From Amanita rubescens (Eukaryota > Basidiomycota > Agaricomycetes > Agaricales > Amanitaceae): 64,000 nt of DNA. Position 1 is the first letter of the stretch. The number at the start of each line of letters is the position of its first letter. The notes below the pieces were generated by a model that was not told the DNA's origin, did not search any database, and worked only from the letters and a program-made list of their open reading frames with translations. The DNA lies in NCBI GenBank assembly GCA_015039365.1, contig WION01000017.1, forward strand, positions 186,001-250,000. The letters are read 5' to 3'. Shown here piece by piece: positions 1-9,455 of the stretch. Both the position numbers and the translations under genes were made by a program.

Positions 1-1250
1 GTCTTCGCGGCAACATCTCGATTCCCTGCGTTGATCGAACTGAATTGAATTATTAGTATATCCTATTAGTATTACGTGAACTCCGTTACTGGCACCGCTT
101 ACAACCACATACAGTAATGCCACGGTGCTCCAAGTTCCTGGCACCGTCACGTCACTCATTCGATCTGGGAAGCGCTTCCAGTTTACGTTGACTCATTTAG
201 CCGAAATGGAAAGCAAATAACCGACCAGATTTGCTACGTCCGGAACTTCTGGACGGGTCATCCGAGTCCACCCGGCTCATGGAGTGGGCGCGAGAGGAGG
301 TCGGTCCCACTGCAAGTTGGAATTCGTCGAACAACAGCAGTGTGATAGCAGCAATCATGGACACTACTGTACAACGATGACTTGATAGAATTTTACCGAG
401 CCTGAGATTCAAATTGAGGCATTGAAGAAGCAGCGGATGGCGCTTCAAGGCGTTCAACGTCGGGTCCATAAGTTCTATCTTGAGGAACTTCAAGTTCCGC
501 GATAATCCGTCAGGATTTCCGAGGCCTGAAAGGACTCTATAGCCTCTATTGCGCCATCACAATCAACCTGCCAAAACGCTCTTTTATTGTCTCCCTAGAA
601 TTTCGTGGGCCGTGGCCTCAATTTTATTTTTAAAAAAAAGACATGGATTTACAAAGTTATAATACTTTTCGTACATCTCATAATTGCCTGCACTGCCATA
701 TATGAAGCTGTGGAAGTGAACATGGCCTCGGACCATGCCACAGTTTCAATGAGGGCGCTGATCGATCTCGGCAACTCCCCGATCGTGAAAAGACGCGCCC
801 ATCCCGACGCCGTTTTGGGCCTTTCCGCTTTCGGGCATTTCCCTCCACGCCTACCTTCCCCAAACGGAAATGCCACGTGAACGCGCACGGCCCCCAAACC
901 AAAAGAATAAACACACAACTCATAGCGAGAGACTCCCCTATATAGTCTCGAGCTTCTCTCACCGTCATTCGAGCAAAGCCCTACAAAGAACTTAATTCGA
1001 AGTATTATACTGTGGTGGCACCGTGTGCGCGGCCGAGTCAGTGCCGGACCGTTCAATTGTGACTTGTCCACCGCATCATTTTCCACTCTTGAGTTAGACC
1101 TGGAGTCAAACCTGCCTTTTAACAGGTCTCTTCAACTCAGTGAATTTGTGATATTGGACTCCGATATTCAATTCGGTGGGTTTTCTCTGAATATGCTTCT
1201 CATCTGAATCGTTCTCAGTGAATCTAACGATAGTTGCCAACTCATTAAAC
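1..1250. other. Unassigned upstream sequence of the host gene at 1251
   Basis: I recognise no gene here. Short open frames occur on both strands (for example 197-493 minus and 605-880 plus) but none shows a domain, intron structure or composition that supports coding. A TATATAG sequence at 939-945 lies about 300 bp before the ATG at 1251 and could belong to that gene's promoter or a 5' untranslated exon; this is inference only. Confidence 0.4.
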
Positions 1251-1770
1251 ATGCCACCTGCCTTCTCGTTGCCTGTAGGAGCAAAGGATCTGCTTGAGAA
1301 TCGGAGAACCGATGGTAAGTTAGAATTGGCTTACAACAGTAGTTTGTCGTTATTAATGTGAACTCAGTCCCCCTCGGGCCATTTGACGGTCGTGTTGCTG
1401 CTCTTCATCCCCGACATCCTGACTTCTATATTGCTACGCCAAATCAAGAGGACGTGTTCTTACCTCCTGGTCCTTGCAATGTATACGCGAGGTTCGATGG
1501 TCGTTATGGTCTAGATGATCACACGCAATGGCCTCAACCATTTTCCCACTCGGCACCATACCTCTGCTGCATCCCCAAACGTGAAGGACGAGCGGCAGAG
1601 GATTCAATCATGTGGTGGAATCCCACCCATCGAGATTTTGAGCCAACGGTACGCCACGGATGGAATATTGGCATCGGATTCCTGCCTCATCAAGAATTAC
1701 GATCGATGGAACAATGTTGCGAACGACTGAACCAACGAGTGGGGCAATATCGAACAAAACATGATCCCGG
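1251..1770 (+). pseudogene. Host gene of unknown function, 5' part (exon 1 and start of exon 2), broken by an LTR element
   Basis: First of three pieces of one host gene (1251-1770, 12728-13701, 17391-17984). Exon 1 is 1251-1314, starting at ATG. A 53-bp intron runs 1315-1367 (GTAAGT...CAG, phase 1), and exon 2 runs from 1368 into the insertion at 1770. Removing the LTR element plus one CCGG duplication and the hAT element plus one 8-bp duplication gives 64+403+581+347+594 = 1989 nt, exactly 663 codons including the stop, with no internal stop. The protein resembles, from memory, an expanded Agaricomycete family with no named domain; its late part contains the recurrent SELSFRFELL motif. I assign no function. 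It is inactive here unless the elements are spliced or excised. Confidence 0.75.
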
Positions 1771-2167
1771 TGTAACGAGCCGATTCCGGCTACGTTGGAA
1801 CCGATCTCCGAAACCTTCCGAAGCTCCCCGAAGCACTCCGAGCCTATGCTCGATCCCGGAGGATGATCGTTTGTGTTCGGACGCATGCACAGGCCTCGGA
1901 CTCGGTGCAGGATTCATCACATGGTCACCTCATGCCTCCGTAGTATATATACCATTGTGTACGTAGTTGTAGTTAGCAAATTATCACCCCAGCTTCGTTC
2001 CGAGTTCGATTCCTTCCGTTCCCTTCGTTCCTCGGTGCTTCGGACACCTTCCACTCATTCACCTTCGTCTTCGGCACTCTCTCTGCCTCCGAGGCACCCC
2101 CAGGACTGACCTCCGAAGCCCCTTTGGCCGAACGCACTTCCGCATCGGCCTTCTTCTGATCGTTTCA
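1771..2167 (+). repeat. 5' LTR of the gag-only element
   Basis: 397 bp starting TGTAACGAGCC and ending GATCGTTTCA, matched by the split copy at 4000-4006 plus 12334-12723. A TATATATA stretch at 1944-1951 is the likely core promoter. Confidence 0.9.
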
Positions 2168-2186
2168 ACTGGAGCCCACCGCGAGG
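2168..2186 (+). promoter_or_regulatory. Primer-binding site of the gag-only element
   Basis: The sequence directly after the LTR begins ACTGGAGCCCACC. The same 13 bases follow the 5' LTR in the elements at 40436 and 37732 (minus strand), while sequence beyond them differs, which marks it as the functional primer site. TGG lies two bases from the LTR as expected for a tRNA primer; I could not name the tRNA. Confidence 0.65.
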
Positions 2187-2553
2187 GGCTCTTAGGTCAG
2201 TCCGTCGGTCATTCCTTTCACCCAACTCCTGCACAGAAAGCATCGGACAAGCTCCGGTGTCACTTGGAATCTGCTCCGAGCCACTCCAAGCACTCTGCCG
2301 GCCCTCCCATAGCTCAGAGACCATACCCCGCCGACCTTTCTTCAATTATACCCTCCCCGCTCTTTACACTGCAGTAGCCTTCACCACTTGGCCCCACAGC
2401 ACTGACACAGCATCAGCCGAACAACGCCCACACGTTCCACTACTCCCGATCCAGCTCCGATCGATCAATAGCTTTCGTCCCTGAAGCCCCTTGCTTAATC
2501 CACCTCGCTTTCCATCAGAACAGCTCGCTTCGCTTCGGCCTGCCAGTAACATC

Positions 2554-4032
2554 ATGACCGAACCAAGCCGCCGCATGCCCATCCGAACGAACAAGGAGGC
2601 ACCCTGCTTCCGAGGCACTGCCGCTGGCCTTGAGAGATACCTCGAAGATATCGAGATGATCTGCGAGGATAGACAACGCTCCGGAGATGCTGAACTGATC
2701 AAATGGGCTGTCTACTATACCAATGAGAAATCTTCCGAGATCTGGAGAGCCGCTCGAGACACCCTATCGGATCCGAAAACCTGGGACGCGTTTAAGAAAG
2801 CGATTTCCGAGATCTACCCCGAGGCACAGCCCGATCGCCGCCACACTATTGCAGCACTACACGCCGTTTCCGGCCGCTTCTCAGCGCAAAATGTCACATC
2901 CGAGACAGCCCTTGCTGAGTATCACAGGGAATTTTCCGGAACAGCTCAATACCTCATCGGAAAGCACCGCATGACACGCCGTGAGGCAAGCATCATGTAC
3001 ATGTCCGCATTCCCTCCCGAGCTCCGACCCGATATCACTACTCGGCTCACAATCAAGTACCCGGACGTCCACCCCGATGACGGCTATGATCTAAAAGACA
3101 TGAATAGTGCCGCACAATTCATTATCAGCTCAAGGTCTGCTATAGCCTTGCTCGCCGCGACCACCCCACAAGCTCCGACGCTTCCGACGCCTCCGATGCC
3201 TATCCCTACTCCCCCTCCGAGCACAGCCTTCACTCCGAGCACAGCTTCCACCCATCTCCTTAGCGGATGCATTTTCTGCGGAGATATCAATCATCGGACA
3301 GCCTGGTGCCATATCAGGGATGAATATGCAAGGCAAGGGAAGATCAAAATAGTCGACAGACGGATTCAATTTTTGGACGGCAACGAACCGAATGCATTCC
3401 AATACCACCACTTCGGACAATGGTTCAAAGAACGCATTGATGTATGGCTGCTGAGGTACACACAGCCGACCGCTCCGAAGCCATTTGTGTCCTCCAACTA
3501 CTTCCTGGAAGCTCTAGACCACTCCGGAACGCATACCGCCGAGCCTGTCAATACTGAAGCACTGCAAAACGTACATACGACTCCGACGCACATACACATT
3601 AGCACCACGATCCCTAATCAATCCACGCTCCCTAATACCACCCCCTCCGAACCCTCTGAGCCCTCCAGACCCTCCGACGCTCCTACCACTACAACGCATG
3701 ATATCGCCGAGACCTCCGAGGCTCCTGATGACCCCACCACTGCTACGCCAATTTCTGCCACCCCGGAAACCCTCGGCGACCCCATCGCCGAAGTCTTTAT
3801 CATTTCCGAGCCATCTGGCATCCCAACAGCTGCCATTCCGAGACCTGATTCTGCCGAAATTCCGACCGCCGCCCTGACCGCCTGCACGATTGAAGAAAGC
3901 GAGATGAGAAGAACCCACCCACCACTTCCCTTCTACTTCCTATCACCATCCGATCTCCCCGTCCTGACCAGGAGGTCAGTATTAAAAGTACCCAGGAGGT
4001 GTAACGTGACGAAGTTATCTTATCTAATCTAA
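2554..4032 (+). CDS. gag: Gag protein of an LTR retrotransposon
   Basis: Structural nucleocapsid polyprotein of the outer LTR element. I chose the ATG at 2554; the frame is open upstream to about 2491 but without an ATG. An N-terminal capsid-like helical region (about residues 25-215) is followed by a proline-rich linker, then a CX2CX4HX4C zinc knuckle (C239, C242, H247, C252), then a Ser/Thr/Pro/Glu-rich tail of about 150 residues. No protease or polymerase follows: the frame runs straight to the 3' LTR. The present stop at 4030-4032 lies inside the nested copia LTR; without that insertion the frame would end a few dozen codons into its own 3' LTR. Purine-rich sequence at about 3970-3999 is the likely polypurine tract. 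Confidence 0.8.
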   Translation: MTEPSRRMPIRTNKEAPCFRGTAAGLERYLEDIEMICEDRQRSGDAELIKWAVYYTNEKSSEIWRAARDTLSDPKTWDAFKKAISEIYPEAQPDRRHTIAALHAVSGRFSAQNVTSETALAEYHREFSGTAQYLIGKHRMTRREASIMYMSAFPPELRPDITTRLTIKYPDVHPDDGYDLKDMNSAAQFIISSRSAIALLAATTPQAPTLPTPPMPIPTPPPSTAFTPSTASTHLLSGCIFCGDINHRTAWCHIRDEYARQGKIKIVDRRIQFLDGNEPNAFQYHHFGQWFKERIDVWLLRYTQPTAPKPFVSSNYFLEALDHSGTHTAEPVNTEALQNVHTTPTHIHISTTIPNQSTLPNTTPSEPSEPSRPSDAPTTTTHDIAETSEAPDDPTTATPISATPETLGDPIAEVFIISEPSGIPTAAIPRPDSAEIPTAALTACTIEESEMRRTHPPLPFYFLSPSDLPVLTRRSVLKVPRRCNVTKLSYLI

Positions 4033-4410
4033 GATAACAAGGAGATCTTATCTTATCTGCTTACTAAGCAGATTAGGATATATATAGATAGAACCTTGTA
4101 GAAGGTTCTAGTACGCTTGCGTCATCCTTACTGTGGATGGCGCCATATGACACCATAGCTGCGCATGACATCAGCGCAGCTCCATATTTCCATATATGAG
4201 TATGACATATGTAGTTACATATATTTACCTATGTTGTTACCTATTAGGACACAGACAGTATATAAACCTGCCATGTACCGTAGAATAGGAACAAGCTCTC
4301 TTAACCTCGTACCACCATCTTCTCAGCTGAGTGGTCAGCTACTGTACACATCGGGTAAGCTATCGCTTTAACTCCTCGACGCTGCGCTACTGGGCGTTTC
4401 CCTTTCGTCA
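4007..4410 (+). repeat. 5' LTR of the copia element, with promoter
   Basis: 404 bp, TGACGAAG...TTTCGTCA. TATATAAA at 4259-4266 predicts transcription starting near 4285-4295. A strong 5' splice site (GG|GTAAGC) sits at 4355, just inside the predicted transcript. Confidence 0.92.
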
Positions 4411-5240
4411 GGTTATGGGCCCCGACATGGTATTGCTTGTCGACGCTATCGCCAACGACGTACGCGATGTGTGAACACAGGTATAGTATCGTGCGGGTCT
4501 GTGTACTTGTAGCACCGTTGATTACAGCTAACCCTTGCACCTGCTATAAGAGCTAATGACATGCGCCCGGACCCTAGGGCTAAGGGGGATCTCCTAGACA
4601 CCCAGGGATAAGGGTACAACCAACGTTTCTCAGGGCTGGCATGGCAACCCTGACCCCCACGGAGTTTTACTTGCCCTCCGTGATGTGATTGGGGTATTAA
4701 TGCACGATATAACATCATAAGCCCATTGGAGGCTTTATAATACAATATGGCTCGTAAATAGCTATTCTAGTATAAAGGACGTGCTGACATCCCATTTGGG
4801 GTGGTACACGCAGTCTATTGAGGATGCGCCCTTAGGGACTCCTCTAGTCGGAATGTTCTATAGGAACATTCTAAGTTTAGGCTCTGTGGTGATCCCACAA
4901 TCCTATCTAGATAGCTTCATATTGTTTATTGGTCGTGCTTACATAGCTGTCTGGGGGGTTTATGGACCAGAAGCTATTTCTATTCCTGGAACAAACTGTT
5001 CTCCCCCGTTCAAGGGGATCCAGGGGAGAAATGCCGTTTTGCGCGCTCCCAGTTCCAGGACCATATGCATGTCATCTCTTACAGGTAGCACATTCACACA
5101 CACGGGTACACGTCCAAGGTGGTAGCGTCCAGACATCTCCATGCCTGGAGCAGCTCATAAGCTGCACGAATGGGTTGTTGTCGTTTTCGTAATGACACCT
5201 CATTAATTGTTCCAATTTTAGATATAAATCTTCGCTCCAG
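4355..5240 (+). other. Predicted leader intron of the copia transcript
   Basis: Donor GTAAGC at 4355 and acceptor CTCCAG ending at 5240. The segment holds well over a dozen ATG triplets that would block scanning. Once removed, the leader from the predicted start site has no ATG before the one at 5244, three bases past the junction. It would also remove the primer-binding site, so the spliced RNA could only be a message. Splicing is inference. Confidence 0.45.
4411..4426 (+). promoter_or_regulatory. Primer-binding site resembling a half-tRNA-iMet site
   Basis: GGTTATGGGCCC directly follows the LTR. Its complement contains CAT flanked as in the anticodon loop of initiator Met tRNA. Drosophila copia primes with a tRNA-iMet half cut in the anticodon region and has a primer site of this type, so the same mechanism is inferred here. 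Confidence 0.65.
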
Positions 5241-5243
5241 CCT

Positions 5244-5807
5244 ATGAGCCGTCGAGCTAGAAGATATAATAGATTAGCAGAAGACCTAAATAGGCTAAAT
5301 AACCTATTTCCAAGTTCATCATCCGATAGTGAACTTGAATCGCTAACTGCAAACTTTGCAAGCAGTTCAGCTCGAATTACTACCCGGCCAGTTAACCGGA
5401 TAGTACCTACATACCCATCTGCTTCATCATCCGAGGACGAATTAGATCGTGATCCAAACGATTATTACGTCCCAAGAGCAGATACTCCACTTCCTGTATA
5501 TTTACCAGGAACAGCTCGTCATTCAGCAGGTGTCCATACCTCGCTGATAAATCGTCAGTACAGACTTGAAACTGACACATTTCGATCCGGTTTCACATTA
5601 ACCGACGAAATCCAGTTCCGAAGATCTCTAATCGAAGATCGAGGACCTGACTATAGCGAGGTAGAACCGTTCTCGCAACACGACTCAAGTTCGTTCAGCT
5701 CATTAGCTGAACAAAACCAAATCATCACTCAACAAAGGTTCCGAAGAACCTTTTTACAACTCTTTCTTGCCGCCTTCCTCGCATCACTTTCAATCTTCGT
5801 CATCTAA
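5244..5807 (+). CDS. Copia ORF0: small protein with hydrophobic C-terminal tail
   Basis: 187 residues upstream of Gag in the same frame. The N-terminus is basic (MSRRARRY), the middle is Ser/Asp/Glu-rich with no domain I recognise, and the last 20 residues are a hydrophobic segment (LQLFLAAFLASLSIFVI) directly after basic residues. That layout fits a tail-anchored membrane protein. It ends TAA at 5805-5807, and the Gag-integrase ORF starts with ATG six bases later without a change of frame. It could be a separate protein, or an N-terminal extension of Gag if the stop is read through. Typical Ty1/copia elements have no such ORF. Confidence 0.7.
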   Translation: MSRRARRYNRLAEDLNRLNNLFPSSSSDSELESLTANFASSSARITTRPVNRIVPTYPSASSSEDELDRDPNDYYVPRADTPLPVYLPGTARHSAGVHTSLINRQYRLETDTFRSGFTLTDEIQFRRSLIEDRGPDYSEVEPFSQHDSSSFSSLAEQNQIITQQRFRRTFLQLFLAAFLASLSIFVI

Positions 5808-5813
5808 AGAAAG

Positions 5814-8800
5814 ATGTCCGAAGATTCAGCATCACTCTCCACTGTCCCCTTACTTAAGGGAGACAATTACCGCTTGTGGGCTCGCAAAATGACGGCCTAC
5901 TTACAAGTAAAAGGAATCTACAAATATATGAGAGATTCCTTTATTCAACCCTTTGATCTAAACGCCACCGAGCAGGCAACACTTGAAGCTCATGACTTCG
6001 ATGCAATGTTACCTGCAGAAGAAGGTGCAGCCCCTATGCTGGCCCCAATACCGGCAAATATTCAAGCTCTATTAGATCAGAGAGACACATACTTAGAGTG
6101 GCTCTCTGATAACGAAAAAGCCCTGGGATCGATAATGCTCCGTTTGAGCGATTCTATCGCGGAGATATACGATACAGGGTCTTATCTCAATGCAAGGGTC
6201 CTTTGGGTCGCCTTGCGACAAAGATATGGAGATACCGGCCGAACCGGTACTTTCAACGAATTCCAGGCTGCCCTGGATTGGAAGCTTGATGAAAGAAGGG
6301 ACCCTGAACAGTCCCTTAATGAAATAATCGCCAAATTTGAGCGATTAGGTGGACAGGGTTTCTCGCTACCCGAAGAACAAAAAGCGATGATAATTGTCCG
6401 CGGTGTTCCGCATCGCTGGGACAATTTTGTAGGAGCCGTTCTGGCAACTGCACCGGCGGCTGGCCTAACAGTCCAGCATGTCGCGATTCAGATTAGGGAA
6501 GAATGGAGAAGGCGACACTCAAGTGTCGCACATACGACCGCACAAATGGCGCGGGGTGACCTGCAACAAAGAATTGGTGGACAGGCACCCTGGCAAGGTC
6601 GTGGGCGAGGACGTGGACGAGGCCGCGGAGGATTCCGTGGCCGTGGACGTGGTCGTGGTGGTTTCCAACCATACACACCACAAAATCAGCAACCAGCAAC
6701 GGGAGCTGGTAATGCTCCGAGGTTACCGGAGCAACAACAGCAGTGGCAGGGTCAAATGACCAATCAAACACGTGGCCGTAACTGGCAACGTAATAGGCAA
6801 CTTCGCCAAACTGCGAAGGCCAACCGAGCGGCAGCACGAGCTGACGCTCATCAAGTAACCACTGGCATGACCTATACTGGGCAAAACCAAACTCAGTATA
6901 CTGCTGCACCGGCCATTCTTGGCCACCATTCCATTGTACCATTCGTACAAGGATCGTCCACTGGGAGAATAGAAGAAGTTACTCCCATGCAAGAAGAACC
7001 CCTTATAGAAGGGGCATATGATGATCAGCCGAACGATAACTTCACGGCTTTCGACGATTATGATATGAAGAATTATGATGATTCTACATATGATGATTAC
7101 TATAATGACGAGTGGGTAAAATCTTATTTTAGTGCGGATTGGGCTAACTCTTATTCAGTGGACGTATGTAAAACAATCTCAGACTCTGTAATTGTATATA
7201 ACATGGAATGTAACAAAAATTCATGTAAATCTAAAAACGTCCCAATGAGAGTTAGCCCTATAAGTCCAAACTATAAAAGTAAGATTCATGTCGCCTATCC
7301 AATGCATACAACGGGAAATCAACATCAGCACATAATATGTGCTGGTAGAACGGAGAATTGCAAATGTCCTTCATGTTGTACAGAACGGACTGGAGAAACA
7401 CTATGGATGTGTGACTCTGGTGCATCTGAGCATTTTACCTTTAATCTGAACGATTTTTCAGATTATAAACCTTTTGACAAAGTGAAACTGGTAAAAACAG
7501 CAGATGGCACATCCGATCTAATTGGACAAGGCACTGTTATTTTTATTCATAAATTATCTAATGGAACAAGCCACCTTGTGAAACTGTACCCCGTGTTATA
7601 CATGCCGCGTCTTAACATACGACTTATTTCGAATGGCATGTTGTGTAAGCAAGGGTTACTGGCGTCACAAGACGATCAACGGATCACCTTTTCCTATAAA
7701 GATGGTAAAAAGGAAATATATCTTGAAGCAAGTTATCGCAATCAAGATACATTAACTTTATGCACAGGACGTATTATTCATAAAAACGTCCACAAAGTGC
7801 CACCATTCTTTGAAAGAGAATCTGTCAATACATATACACACGTTGATAAGGCTCCACCTGTTGAAACTTATACAGTAAATGAAAGCGTATCAACGTACGA
7901 TATATGGCATAAACGTCTAGGTCACCCTAGTAAAGACGTGTTCCAACATTTGAAGGGACACGTAAAAGGGTTTGAAAAAGGCGATCTTCCCAAACCATCC
8001 CCAAATCTTCGATGTGAAGGATGCTTAAAAGGAAAAATGAAGGCAAAAACTTACAAAGAATCCAAAAAGCGGGCGACACGTCCGCTTGAAATGATCCACA
8101 TGGACTTAAAAGAGTTTCCAACTCAGTCTTATCACAAATACAAGTATATACTTGTTGTGGTCGATGATTTTTCATCGTATGTATGGATTGGATTCCTTAA
8201 ACACAAGTCAGATACAACTGAAGTGTTCCAACGATGGTTCATGAAAGTTTCTGCACTTAACAAACGAATACTCTACCTCCGTTCCGATCGAGGGGGGGAA
8301 TTCGTAAATAAAGCCTTTAAAGATTTCCTTGATAAAAATGGCATTCAACACCAAACATCGGCACCTCATATACATCAGCAAAATGGACGAGCCGAACGAA
8401 TGATTCAGACTTTAAACGATAAGTCTGAAGCTATGCGGCTCGATGCATGTATACCGAGATCATGGTGGGAATTTTCAATCGAAACAGCTGTACACGTATA
8501 CAATAGAACCCCAATTGTACGTGGCAATTGGAAAACGCCTTGGGAACTTTTATATAGTTCCCTTCCTGACGTTCAATACTTTAAAGTATTTGGATGTGAA
8601 GCTTGGGTCTTTATCCCAGTTGAAAAACGTTCTGATAAACTATCTCCAAAATCAGAACTTATGACCTTTGTCGGGTATGAACTAGGATCAAAAGCATATA
8701 AATTTATGGATTCCAATAATACGCTAGTCATATCCGCCCAAGCCACATTCTTTGAAGACAGATTTCCTCGAAAAGGAAAAAGTGATATTATTATTACTAA

Positions 8801-9449
8801 AGATCTTGCACCAATCCTTCTCGATAATCGAGACATTAATAATGGTATTCCATCCCCTTCCCCTGTTAGGGGAAGACAACTTGGTCGCAGGCGCACACAA
8901 TCTCCTCTACCAGCTGACTCTGTAGAGGGAGGAGATCCTGAAAGCGACTCAAGCTCCAGCTCCGGTCACTCGGGCGATAAACCGGCATCAGTAAAACGAG
9001 AATCTTTATCACCCCTATCAGATGGCCTTAAAACTCCGTCTTGGGGATTAAAATCTCGTAGTCCAACACCGGATGAAGCTGATAAACCGGATAGTCCTGA
9101 TATCAGAAAAGGTTCCACCATGGATGATCTTAGAAGGAGATTCCAAGAAACCATGAGGAACATTGACGATGAACTAGAGGACCTTGAAGCAGGAGAAAAA
9201 ACTCGCCTGCTGGAACAACACAGTGGACTTCGTGACAGGCACACGAATGAAGAAATTCGTAGACGCAATGCGGATGAAATCTTAAAAAGATTTGTCCCTG
9301 ACAGAAGTCCACCACGTACGAATACTAGAGAACAAGTCTTGGATATTAGAAAAAGACTTGCAGAAAGATTCGCACCAAATAGGAATATTGAACAGAGTAG
9401 TAAAGATCGTATACCAATCTCTGAATTCAAGAAAGAGATTGATGAATGA
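5814..9449 (+). CDS. Copia Gag-protease-integrase polyprotein
   Basis: 1211 residues. The N-terminal 230 residues resemble the copia Gag region (DNYRLWARKM, WDNFVGAVL). An Arg/Gly box (GRGRGRGRGRGG) near residues 262-285 takes the place of a CCHC knuckle as the likely RNA-binding part. The protease motif DSGASEHF has catalytic Asp at residue 534. A GAG-pre-integrase zinc motif (WHKRLGHP ... CEGCLKGK) is followed by the integrase core with D764, D825 and E861 (DX35E between the last two). The C-terminal 200 residues are charged and low in structure. It ends with TGA at 9447-9449, and the reverse transcriptase ORF begins six bases later in frame. Transposition would need both ORFs expressed. 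Confidence 0.95.
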   Translation: MSEDSASLSTVPLLKGDNYRLWARKMTAYLQVKGIYKYMRDSFIQPFDLNATEQATLEAHDFDAMLPAEEGAAPMLAPIPANIQALLDQRDTYLEWLSDNEKALGSIMLRLSDSIAEIYDTGSYLNARVLWVALRQRYGDTGRTGTFNEFQAALDWKLDERRDPEQSLNEIIAKFERLGGQGFSLPEEQKAMIIVRGVPHRWDNFVGAVLATAPAAGLTVQHVAIQIREEWRRRHSSVAHTTAQMARGDLQQRIGGQAPWQGRGRGRGRGRGGFRGRGRGRGGFQPYTPQNQQPATGAGNAPRLPEQQQQWQGQMTNQTRGRNWQRNRQLRQTAKANRAAARADAHQVTTGMTYTGQNQTQYTAAPAILGHHSIVPFVQGSSTGRIEEVTPMQEEPLIEGAYDDQPNDNFTAFDDYDMKNYDDSTYDDYYNDEWVKSYFSADWANSYSVDVCKTISDSVIVYNMECNKNSCKSKNVPMRVSPISPNYKSKIHVAYPMHTTGNQHQHIICAGRTENCKCPSCCTERTGETLWMCDSGASEHFTFNLNDFSDYKPFDKVKLVKTADGTSDLIGQGTVIFIHKLSNGTSHLVKLYPVLYMPRLNIRLISNGMLCKQGLLASQDDQRITFSYKDGKKEIYLEASYRNQDTLTLCTGRIIHKNVHKVPPFFERESVNTYTHVDKAPPVETYTVNESVSTYDIWHKRLGHPSKDVFQHLKGHVKGFEKGDLPKPSPNLRCEGCLKGKMKAKTYKESKKRATRPLEMIHMDLKEFPTQSYHKYKYILVVVDDFSSYVWIGFLKHKSDTTEVFQRWFMKVSALNKRILYLRSDRGGEFVNKAFKDFLDKNGIQHQTSAPHIHQQNGRAERMIQTLNDKSEAMRLDACIPRSWWEFSIETAVHVYNRTPIVRGNWKTPWELLYSSLPDVQYFKVFGCEAWVFIPVEKRSDKLSPKSELMTFVGYELGSKAYKFMDSNNTLVISAQATFFEDRFPRKGKSDIIITKDLAPILLDNRDINNGIPSPSPVRGRQLGRRRTQSPLPADSVEGGDPESDSSSSSGHSGDKPASVKRESLSPLSDGLKTPSWGLKSRSPTPDEADKPDSPDIRKGSTMDDLRRRFQETMRNIDDELEDLEAGEKTRLLEQHSGLRDRHTNEEIRRRNADEILKRFVPDRSPPRTNTREQVLDIRKRLAERFAPNRNIEQSSKDRIPISEFKKEIDE

Positions 9450-9455
9450 ATTCCG

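Noticed and set aside
649..1086. Overlapping minus-strand ORFs upstream of the host gene
   Set aside because: Two frames are open over the same stretch and neither has a domain or intron support.
5805..9449. The two in-frame stops in the copia element as simple inactivating mutations
   Set aside because: Both are followed by an in-frame ATG at the same distance and the LTRs look identical; kept as a finding, though other copies are needed to decide.
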